IMG/VR virus record: IMGVR_UViG_3300045918_000377
Coordinates: 1 to 28,828 of that record
DNA: 28,828 bases
Origin: a virus
Direction: 5' to 3' (one strand)
The first letter of the stretch is position 1. Every line of letters begins with the position of its first letter. Of this stretch, positions 5,983-13,600 are shown one piece after another. The translations under genes and the position numbers were made by a program. The notes beneath the pieces are model-generated. The model saw nothing but the letters and a program-made list of their open reading frames with translations, searched no databases and had not been told where the DNA came from.

Positions 5983-7289
5983 GCTGTCCTCCGCAGTACC
6001 GTCAGTCCGTTGTTGTTACGGTAGACAGTTTCGATATACCAATCAGGATTGTCGGCAAGGAACAGATAGATTGCGCGATTTAAGCCACCAGTCCCATCTT
6101 CTCCTGTACGCCCAAAAGTGACGGTATCATGCATCACTATGCATTCCCTGACTGCCGGAGCGTGACGGGCAAGCTCTGCGCTTAATTGCGCTTCGGTGTG
6201 AAGAGTATCAATAAACAGTACGTCTGTTTCTTCAATGACTACATCAAGGCTGTTGCCGACCTGGAAGTTAAACGGGATTGCCATCACCCCTGCCATTTCA
6301 TTCAATTCGTCAATACGACCACACGGGTTAATGTCATAGCTGGTCAACGCGGTGGGCCTGCCATAGAGCAGTCCGGTGGTTGATTCGCCGGTTCTCACGC
6401 CAAACTCTACGACACGTTTACCGGATGACAGTCGTGCCAGAGTCGGGATGTGTTCGCCTATATCAACAGCGTTGCAAGCGGTGGCGTAGACCTGTTCAGG
6501 GTTTAATTCAGAGATGTACTTCATAACCTCTGCTTCTCCGAAATGTTCATATAATGGGAACATATCAAGGCCCAATTCTTGGAAACCTATCGCATAGTTG
6601 CGGATCTTGTCGCTATGTAGGGCTACATAGTCGGTCGGCTTGTTGCCTGGACGGAAGTGATGCACCCATTGCAACCACGGCAAACAGATCGTCTTGTGAC
6701 CAGCCTTGCGATACTTCTCGTGGATGTATCCCTCTTCACCGCCAAAACCTTTGAAGCGGGGATTGAACCCTAGCCAAGCGTCACGTTTGCAACCAAACAG
6801 TCCCATCCCCATTGCAGGGATTTCGTATGGTTCAAGTGTTCTGTCAGTATTGATGTTGTGCCACTGACCCCACATACCATCAGACCATATCGTCGTGAAT
6901 GAGTCTGCCCCGCTTATGAGGTTGTCGTAGAGAAGTGGACCTTGCAGTAAATCCATGCAATCGGGGTTGTCGCTGATGTATTGCTTTAGTTTTGTTACAG
7001 CACCCTCGACAAGTAGCACATGGGAATCCATGCAAAAGACCCACTCCCCTTGTGCATGTTCAAATACTTTATTCTTCGCCGGTGCGGTACCTTGATTGCT
7101 GGTATCACGTACATAGCGCACGTTTGAACTGGCCCACCCTGCAATGAAGTTTTTGATATTGTCACAGCCGAAATTATCAACAATCAAAATCTCGCAATCA
7201 GTCAGATCGTGGTGCATTCGGAGTGCCTGAACTGTGAACCATGTCTCCGCGTAGTTGTTATATGAGGCCATACCGATCGTAAGTCTCAT
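5979..7289 (-). CDS. Glycosyltransferase (GalNAc-T-like motifs) fused to a SAM methyltransferase
   Basis: 436 residues. Residues 1-230 form a GT-A domain: LTIGMASYNN and CEILIVDNFG at the start, then FCMDSHVLL with a DSH triad at 88-90. A GFGGEEGYIHEKYRKAGHK segment follows at 181-199 and WVHHFR near 208-213. The D-x-H motif, GGE segment and H-x-F-R are arranged as in polypeptide GalNAc-transferases (GT27), which start mucin-type O-glycans, although plain GT2 membership is also possible. Residues about 270-436 form a Rossmann methyltransferase: VVEFGVRTGES (SAM loop), SYDI, LFIDTLHT and CIVMHDT. The fusion suggests a methylated sugar product. The start overlaps the propeller gene stop by four bases (ATGA). 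Confidence 0.85.
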   Translation of the reverse strand: MRLTIGMASYNNYAETWFTVQALRMHHDLTDCEILIVDNFGCDNIKNFIAGWASSNVRYVRDTSNQGTAPAKNKVFEHAQGEWVFCMDSHVLLVEGAVTKLKQYISDNPDCMDLLQGPLLYDNLISGADSFTTIWSDGMWGQWHNINTDRTLEPYEIPAMGMGLFGCKRDAWLGFNPRFKGFGGEEGYIHEKYRKAGHKTICLPWLQWVHHFRPGNKPTDYVALHSDKIRNYAIGFQELGLDMFPLYEHFGEAEVMKYISELNPEQVYATACNAVDIGEHIPTLARLSSGKRVVEFGVRTGESTTGLLYGRPTALTSYDINPCGRIDELNEMAGVMAIPFNFQVGNSLDVVIEETDVLFIDTLHTEAQLSAELARHAPAVRECIVMHDTVTFGRTGEDGTGGLNRAIYLFLADNPDWYIETVYRNNNGLTVLRRTA

Positions 7290-8611
7290 TTAATAACCTT
7301 TACCCCTTGTGAGGTCATAACACGAACTGAGCCATTATTACCCGTTCGGTCAATTTCAAAATTGACAGTTTTTCTGCCAACCCGGTATCGAATCTCGCCC
7401 CATGCTACGGCAGTCAGTCTTCTATTGGCAGAAACATCGGGTGTTGGTGTAGTCCCACTTGGGGCATTGGTAGTCGTAGTTGAAGTAGTCCCACTTGGGG
7501 CATTGGTAGTCGTAGTTGAAGTAGTCCCACTTGGGGCATTGGTAGTCGTAGTTGAAGTAGTTCCACTTGGGGCATTGGTAGTCGTAGTTGAAGTAGTTCC
7601 AATTATTGTGGTCGTAGTTGAAGTAGACGTATCTGCTGGATCAAAAATCTGGGCCAAAGTTGCATTTTGGTAGCCATAGGCAAAAAACATCGTAGTGGTT
7701 ATGCCTGATTGATCCGACTGTTCAGTCCACCAGAGATGGGTTTTACCTTTCGCCTCCAATATACAAAAATCAGCGGCTTGCGCTGGTGATCCGGGCGCAT
7801 TAGAAAAATTCACCAGTTGTAGCAGAACTCCTTTGCTAACCCACCCAGATGGCCCAAGGATGTCATCATTTGTATAATAATAACCCTGTGAAGGAGTGTT
7901 GTAACCACCCGGCACCGTTTCATGGGTAACCATTACCCATTTATTACCAGCCCTCACAATACTTGGATCGCTTAGCCCTCGACCATTATTTAGTATTGGA
8001 TTCCCTGAGTATAAAGCTATATGCTCTAAATCAGAACCAGACGCATACCCGACATTCCAAGTCCCCCCAGAATATTGTTCAAAGAAAATCTTTACAATTC
8101 CAGCGTCCCATATAATATCGCCAGCATTGCCAAAAGTGGCACCAGACATGGCCGCATTTTTTATAAGAGTCCATGTGCCTAGTGCGCCAGTAGGCGAAGC
8201 ATAATAGTCAAATTGAGTTACCAACCCTGTTGCCGGTGAATACCCGAACGGGCCTACCAGCATGTGATAAGTGCCATCTGGCCCAACTTTTACTAATGAC
8301 CTGCCATAGTTTGTATCAGTAGCGATATTTGAACCATCATACGTACTCGGTAGAGCATCACCTAAAAAAGTGAAATTGATACCATCAGCAGATTCGGCGT
8401 AACCAATACGGACACCTGTAATTACTGAGGAATAGCCCGGATACAGTGGGGGTTTACCTGTCTCATTATAATAGACTCGGCTCCCCCACATTTGGTACAC
8501 ATCTCTTGATTCATTATAAATAACAGATATTTCTCCAAGCCTATGACCTGATGAAAAATCTTCTACCAGCCCAGTTCCATTGTATCTGATCCAATCAGTA
8601 GGACCACTCAT
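7286..8611 (-). CDS. Beta-propeller (GH43/GH32-like) protein with Thr-rich repeats
   Basis: 441 residues from the ATG at 8611, which has GGAG 6 bases upstream. Residues 1-320 repeat blade-like units (YQMWGSR, YHMLVGP, IWDAGIVKIFFEQ, SDPSIVRAGNKWVMVTHE) typical of five-bladed GH43/GH32-type propellers that bind or cleave polysaccharides. Residues about 328-395 are a Thr/Ser/Pro tract with four 12-residue repeats (NAPSGTTSTTTT), followed by a small beta-rich C-terminal domain. A lipoprotein signal peptide is encoded upstream in the same frame but is cut off from any start codon by a T10 tract, so the real gene may be longer. Catalytic residues cannot be assigned confidently. Likely roles are host-surface glycan binding or depolymerisation. 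Confidence 0.75.
   Translation of the reverse strand: MSGPTDWIRYNGTGLVEDFSSGHRLGEISVIYNESRDVYQMWGSRVYYNETGKPPLYPGYSSVITGVRIGYAESADGINFTFLGDALPSTYDGSNIATDTNYGRSLVKVGPDGTYHMLVGPFGYSPATGLVTQFDYYASPTGALGTWTLIKNAAMSGATFGNAGDIIWDAGIVKIFFEQYSGGTWNVGYASGSDLEHIALYSGNPILNNGRGLSDPSIVRAGNKWVMVTHETVPGGYNTPSQGYYYTNDDILGPSGWVSKGVLLQLVNFSNAPGSPAQAADFCILEAKGKTHLWWTEQSDQSGITTTMFFAYGYQNATLAQIFDPADTSTSTTTTIIGTTSTTTTNAPSGTTSTTTTNAPSGTTSTTTTNAPSGTTSTTTTNAPSGTTPTPDVSANRRLTAVAWGEIRYRVGRKTVNFEIDRTGNNGSVRVMTSQGVKVIK
7449..7592. repeat. Minisatellite: four 36-bp tandem repeats encoding NAPSGTTSTTTT
   Basis: The 36-base unit (beginning gtagtcccacttggggcatt on the plus strand) occurs four times in tandem at 7449, 7485, 7521 and 7557, with only a C/T change in the last unit. 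A degenerate fifth copy starts at 7593. The unit is a multiple of three, so gain or loss of copies changes the length of the Thr-rich stalk without shifting the frame. Confidence 0.92.
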
Positions 8612-8624
8612 GTTTACTCCATAA

Positions 8625-8696
8625 CTACACGCTGAAATGATTAGTGATGCTACGATAGCAAAAAAAAAACCGCATAATTCTGAATGTCTCCGCCAC
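8625..8696 (-). pseudogene. Out-of-frame signal-peptide leader of the propeller gene (T10 tract at 8660-8669)
   Basis: A GTG at 8696, with GGAGG 9 bases upstream, opens VAETFRIMRFFF and then hits a run of ten T. In the frame as sequenced it ends 11 codons later at TAG (8625). With one T fewer, translation would continue as AIVASLIISACSYGVNMSGP straight into the propeller protein. Together that is a perfect lipoprotein signal (MRFFFAIVASLIISAC). Explanations are a sequencing or assembly error in the homopolymer, a true frameshift, phase variation by slippage, or transcriptional slippage. The remaining intergenic sequence to 8765 shows nothing else. Confidence 0.7.
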
Positions 8697-8765
8697 GTAA
8701 GTTATCCTCCGGTGAATTCAACTGTTCTAATAATTCTGAATAACTTGTAACTATATCTGGATCTA

Positions 8766-9698
8766 CTATAATGTTCCAGCGGCAAAGTTATCAGCCGTTG
8801 CACCAGATTGTACCGACAATGCTGGGTATCCAGAGGCAATATCTGAATCTAAGGCTGTTATTCTAGTAGTCCATATAGAACCATTAAAGGTGTCAACCTG
8901 TAATGAGGTACCCTTTACTCCGATTCTAACTTTTAGAGGCATCGTTGTACCCACGTTAACCATCACAGAACCGGGAACAGTTTCTGCAGGCGATGATGAC
9001 CCAAGAGAGGTTTGAGTGCCCGCCAAATATTTATTAAGCCTTACTTCATAGTCAGATATTGGTCTACCAACAGCCCCCTGATAGCAAGTATTTGCGCTTG
9101 CACTTGATCGCACCATCGCAACAATATTTCCACTTCCCGATTCGGAAACAATATCTGCTTGTGCGTATTGGTTGTCACCGGGGTTAGCCGCCCAGTTCAT
9201 GCCTGCAAACACGCCGGACCCAGCGGTGACAACGGTGTTGCTAACAATAATTAAATTAGTATAGCCGATTGCGGTATTAATCCAATTCGCCCCCGCTCCG
9301 TTAATCCCGGTAGACCGGTTAAATGTATCGTTGATGGTATTAGTGAGTGTGATGAATAATAATGTCGTAGGGGTAAATGATACAGGGGTTGACCATGTTC
9401 CTGCTTGTGTCCCACCACCTGACTTATTCTCCGTAACCCGTACTGACCCATAATATGTTGATTCTGAAACTAAATTTACAGAATTTACTACATACCCACT
9501 CGCATTCGGTGCAGTACCTGACACGGTGGTTTGTGAGAAATTAGCCATATCTTGGTTAGAGGTTAGCGTCACACCTCTACCAGCGGCTACCGCCGTAGCT
9601 TCTGCTTCCCCAGAACTCGTTTTCCATACGATCTCGATCTGGCTGATTGAATCACCAGCACCAATTCCGCTGACTGTCCCGTTGATATGTGCTTGCAT
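8766..9698 (-). CDS. Jelly-roll-like virion or decoration protein of unknown function
   Basis: 310 residues from the ATG at 9698, which has AAGGAG at ideal spacing; the longer open frame to 9962 is only an out-of-frame reading of the upstream Thr-repeat DNA and is rejected. Residues 1-110 are beta-rich (HINGTVSGIGAGDSISQIEI). The second half contains DTFNRSTGINGAGANWINTA and YEVRLNKYLAGT, the pattern of concanavalin-like (LamG-type) jelly rolls found in phage and secreted proteins that bind glycans. No signal peptide is seen. It follows the Thr-rich 275-residue protein by 10 bases and probably forms part of the same surface structure. The precise function is unknown. Confidence 0.7.
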   Translation of the reverse strand: MQAHINGTVSGIGAGDSISQIEIVWKTSSGEAEATAVAAGRGVTLTSNQDMANFSQTTVSGTAPNASGYVVNSVNLVSESTYYGSVRVTENKSGGGTQAGTWSTPVSFTPTTLLFITLTNTINDTFNRSTGINGAGANWINTAIGYTNLIIVSNTVVTAGSGVFAGMNWAANPGDNQYAQADIVSESGSGNIVAMVRSSASANTCYQGAVGRPISDYEVRLNKYLAGTQTSLGSSSPAETVPGSVMVNVGTTMPLKVRIGVKGTSLQVDTFNGSIWTTRITALDSDIASGYPALSVQSGATADNFAAGTL

Positions 9699-9708
9699 AT
9701 TATTCTCC

Positions 9709-10536
9709 TTACGTCGCGAAATTGCTGAACGTGATGGTTGATGTTGGTGCTGGGTTAGCTGTAGTCGTAGTCGTCGTAGGTGCCACAGTTGTGGTGGTTG
9801 TAGTCGGTGCTGCCGTTGTCGTAGTGGTTGTAGGTGCGGCTGTAGTGGTGGTGGTTGTAGTAGTTGGGGCCGCTGTCGTTGTTGTAGTTGTTGTTGGTGC
9901 AACAGTCGTTGTGGTCGTAGTCGTTGTTGTGGTAGTAGGTGCGGCTGTAGTGGTAGTGGCATTAGCTATAAAATTAGAGAAAACGATTGTTGCAGTTGGT
10001 GCAGGATTCGACGTTGTGGTCGTAAGCGCTGGCATTGTTGTGCTGGTAGTCGTTGTTGGTGCCACTGTTGTGGTGCTTGTGCTTGTCATAGTCGTGCTGG
10101 TAGTTGTAGGGGCTACAGTAGTTGTAGTAGTCGGAGCAACGGTTGTTGTACTTGTGGTCGTGGTGGTAGGTGCTGCGGTTGCAGTTGTCGTCGTAGGTGC
10201 AACCGTGGTGGTTGCAGTTGTCGTAGGTGCACTTGTCGTAGTAGTGGTGGTCGTTGGAGCAACAGTTGTGCTGGTACTGGTCGTTGTTGGTGCAACAGTC
10301 GTTGTGGTCGTAGTCGGAGCAGGTGTTGTTGAATATCCCAACAAATCCATACGCACAACAAACGTACTGCCAGCAGCAAAAGCGGCATCTTCGTCTATTT
10401 GACTGTATACTTCTGTCACAGTTGGAACAGTCAGCAACAAAGCACGTAAAGCCGTCCAGTCAGAGGGCTGGAGCTTGGCAGCATTGATTCCGTCAGCAAA
10501 TTGTGACAGGTCTTTTATTGTTGAAATGTTTGCCAT
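9709..10536 (-). CDS. Mucin-like Thr/Pro-rich phage protein
   Basis: 275 residues. Residues 1-70 form an ordinary N-terminal domain (MANISTIKDLSQFADGINAA, ending VVRMDLLGYS), which probably attaches to the virion or oligomerises. Residues about 71-262 are almost entirely Thr, Pro, Ala and Val in units such as APTTTTTTV, like eukaryotic mucin stalks. Two copies of a short motif interrupt and end the tract: NPAPTATIVFSNF and NPAPTSTITFSNF. Start 10536 has GGAG 6 bases upstream. It is the first gene after the giant protein and follows a 47-bp repeated element. The tract should be an extended rod and a good O-glycosylation target; the two glycosyltransferases downstream are candidate modifiers. 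Confidence 0.75.
   Translation of the reverse strand: MANISTIKDLSQFADGINAAKLQPSDWTALRALLLTVPTVTEVYSQIDEDAAFAAGSTFVVRMDLLGYSTTPAPTTTTTTVAPTTTSTSTTVAPTTTTTTTSAPTTTATTTVAPTTTTATAAPTTTTTSTTTVAPTTTTTVAPTTTSTTMTSTSTTTVAPTTTTSTTMPALTTTTSNPAPTATIVFSNFIANATTTTAAPTTTTTTTTTTTVAPTTTTTTTAAPTTTTTTTTAAPTTTTTTAAPTTTTTTVAPTTTTTTANPAPTSTITFSNFAT
9757..10331. repeat. Low-complexity ACN/GTN-codon repeat DNA encoding the Thr-rich tract
   Basis: The plus strand is a run of gtNgtNgt triplets with recurring ggtgc or ggtgca blocks (codons for Ala-Pro between Thr runs). It is interrupted only around 9960-10040. Such DNA is prone to recombination and slippage in multiples of three, so tract length is likely to vary between relatives. 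The long plus-strand poly-Val frame it creates is not a gene. Confidence 0.85.
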
Positions 10537-10570
10537 GTAAACTCCAGAAGATAGGGTCTTGCGCAGATCC

Positions 10571-10617
10571 GTTTACTATCATATTGAACAGCTACCGCAA
10601 CATAAAATATTTCTCAA
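10571..10617 (-). promoter_or_regulatory. 47-bp repeated intergenic element, copy B (candidate phage promoter/operator)
   Basis: Lies between the stop of the giant gene and the start of the mucin-like gene. Read on the minus strand it begins TTGAGAA and contains TTATGTTGCGGTAG and TGTTCAATATGATAGTAAAC. It matches copy A (27385-27431) without gaps at about 40 of 47 positions, although the flanking genes are unrelated. A TTGAGA hexamer is followed by a 17-base spacer, but the putative -10 is poor, so an activator or phage-specific polymerase would be needed if it is a promoter. Confidence 0.55.
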
Positions 10618-10619
10618 CA

Positions 10620-13600
10620 CTATTCAGCACCATGCGCACGTTCCCAACTGTTTTTCTTCTGGTTGGTTTTGCCCCAGACGTTTGCCAGCGATTCAGATGA
10701 TATTAACGGTACCAAGCCTTTCGCCTGGCTGTTCTTTAAGGCAATATTGAATTCCTGAATAAACTTCAACTTACGGCTCATGCGATAATTATCCAGAGCA
10801 TCCTTACGCCGGTCATTCCATTCGGCCTGCGTGTTCTTCTCAAAGCCGCGCGTCTCCGAAATGTCAGCTGTCCGAACCGGTTGCATGCCAAAGGCCCGGA
10901 TAACCGCCTCGTGCGGCTCCATCTTCAACTGCTTGCCCTTGTACTCAACCCGCTTGCCGGATGCCGTTTTAACGCCATCGGTCGCCTGCCTGATCGCGCT
11001 TAATGGATTCGCTACCGCCGTCGGCAGCATATATTCAACAGAGCGACCCCAATCGCCCCTCAGCGCCGCCTGAATTGACATCTTCCCTTTTTGCGCCAAA
11101 CCCCACACCGGACCGCCGAGCGACTTGGCCATATCATCCCCGGCAATGACGTTGGAGATAATCGGCATGCGCAACTGCGTGGCGCCGGTCAGCGACACAC
11201 CAACCCCGAACGGCTTAAACGCCCCAGGGACACCGTGCCAGACAAACCCCTCCAGCATTTCACCAACAGTGTCATAATCCTTGGCCATCTTGCGGGACCA
11301 CCCTTTCAAGGCCAACTTCGGAGAATAGCCGAACATCTTCTGAATCAGCTTATCCAGCTCATCAGATCCCGGCGCACCGGCAGGCAGACCACCGATCAGG
11401 AACATGGCAAACAGCAGGCGCAATATCGCTTTCTGGTCGGCTCGGTTGCCGCTGCTGCTGCGGTTCCAGAGATAATTGAGCATGTGCTGGATGTATGACT
11501 GCAGCGCATAGAACATGCGGCCTATCGGTCCACGCGCCCATCCCGGCAGATTATAGCGTCCCATGTCGATATTGACGGCGCTGTTGACGTCCAGCGACTT
11601 TTTAAGCGCCGCATCATGGCTCATCCCCTGGCCGCTGAATACCCGGTACCCGGCAATGATCATGGTATGACGGTTCAGTACTTCAACCTTTTGCCCGATC
11701 GCCATGGCAACCTGCGTGACATTATGCAGCGTCTGTGACGCCTTGCCGGTGACACCTTCTAAAGATCCGGTCATTTCCGCCATCACCGAATCATGATCCT
11801 GACTCCGTACCTGGATATCTTCAAGCAGTGCCTTTTCGACAGCAGACAGTTTACCGGTCAGAACATCCTTCTCCGCACGGGCAATCTTGCCGAGCGCCCC
11901 GCTGGTATAGCGTGACAACTCAGCCTGTCCCAGCACATACGGTTGCGTCGAGTTAACCAGCATCCACGAGGTATTGAAACCGAGATACCAGAGCGATACG
12001 ATAGCCCGCATGTTTCCGGACCACTTATCCATTGTCCCCATATTGCGGAGCGAATCCCCGACATACTTAGTTGCCCAGGCCCGAGTAGCCGCCGGCACAC
12101 TCTTCATATTATGAAACTGCCGCAAGGCATAACGCGCCTTAGAGAACAGACCGGCGGTGCCGTTAACATAATCCTCATACTTCTTGACGGCGTTGTCGGT
12201 ATCGTACCCCTCAATCAGATATTGCGCCCGCCTGATCTGGTACAACCCGGCGCCGCGCCCCAGGAGAATTTCCGCCGTACTCCGGACGAGCTCATCCTTG
12301 ATCGCCGTTGCATCCTCCGAGCTCACCTCATCCTTGGCTTTGGCCTTGTCAATGGCATTACGCAGGATCAGTTCCAGCTTCATATCACTGGTTTTCAATA
12401 CCTGATAATCCTCTTCCTGCACCTTGTCAGAGCGGTTCCACGATGTTTCATAGATATACCCGGCACGATGATTACGCGGCATGGCAGCGGCATAATCCGC
12501 TTTTACCGCAGCCGCAAGCTTCTTCGCTTTAGCGGACGAAGCCACAAAGCGGTTATACGTCAGCACCTTGTATTTATAATCGCCGTTCTTGTCAGTCAGC
12601 GGGATACCATCAATTGCGTCCAGCGTCTGAACGCCAGCCCCTTCCGGCATCAGGATCACAATAGCGCCATTGCGCAGCTGCTTGAAACTCCCCCCCTTTA
12701 TTTCAACAAGTTTTTCAATCTTTTTCGACAACTCCGCGCCAGGGAAGGTACCAAGCCGCAACCGATCCGCAGCTTTTCCCTGGTGCTGAACAACATCGCT
12801 ATCGAAATCAAGCCGGTCAACCGTCTGATATACCCGTACCTGATAATCACCTTCACCATGATCCCGATGTACCCACCCCTTGATACTGGCATACTTGGAG
12901 CGGAATTCAGCAATATGCCCTTCGATATCCTCCGGGCTTATGCCAGCCTCGGCCATATTCTCCGCCGCAATAGCAATCTTTACCTCAAAAGCCTTGTTCT
13001 CTTCAGCAAGAGCCGCTTGATAGAATTTGAACGTCGCTTCATCCAGCCCGGATTGCTTAATCCGCCGGTTACGCAGCGCATCGCCCAACTGTGCATAGAT
13101 CTTATTATAGGCGTCCCCTTCAAAGCGGATCACGTCATACGCCGCCTTTTGCTGCTTGGTCAATGCATCATACTGCTCCTGCCGGATCTTGCCCCAGGCG
13201 GTCGTTTTGTCGGTCCAGTCAAACAGCCCTTTGACCTTATCCCAGCCAACCCGTTTCCCCTCTTTATCCACCAGCCCACCAAACATCCGGATGTTATTAT
13301 CCATGCGCGTAACTTCCCGGTCCTTGGCCTCTTCATAAAACGGCACCGCCGCAGGGTTATTTTCTTTCTTCCAGAAGGGGTTACCAAGGTTATCCGCCAG
13401 CCAGTCGGTTGCCACCGGCGGCAAATGGTCAATAGCCGTGTCACGGAAGCGGGAATAGTCGAGGGGATTAATGATGTTTTTCAGGTTATCCAGCAGGGAT
13501 TTACCCGAGACGTTTTCGAAGTTGCGTTTGATGGAATATTTATTGGTGATCGAGACGTCAGCATCGTTGAAGATTACGTAGTTGTAATTCTGCTTCGCAA

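Noticed and set aside
7449-7592. CRISPR array
   Set aside because: The 36-bp units are contiguous with no spacers and keep an open reading frame for a Thr-rich linker.
9699-9962. N-terminal extension of the 310-residue protein (Pro/Gln/Leu-rich)
   Set aside because: It is an out-of-frame reading of the upstream Thr-repeat DNA. The ATG at 9698 has a strong AAGGAG site and directly follows the preceding stop.
9689-10402. 237-residue poly-Val/Ala frame on the plus strand
   Set aside because: It is the complement of the Thr-codon repeats; Val runs arise because ACN read backwards gives NGT/GTN. The minus-strand gene has a proper N-terminal domain and ribosome-binding site.
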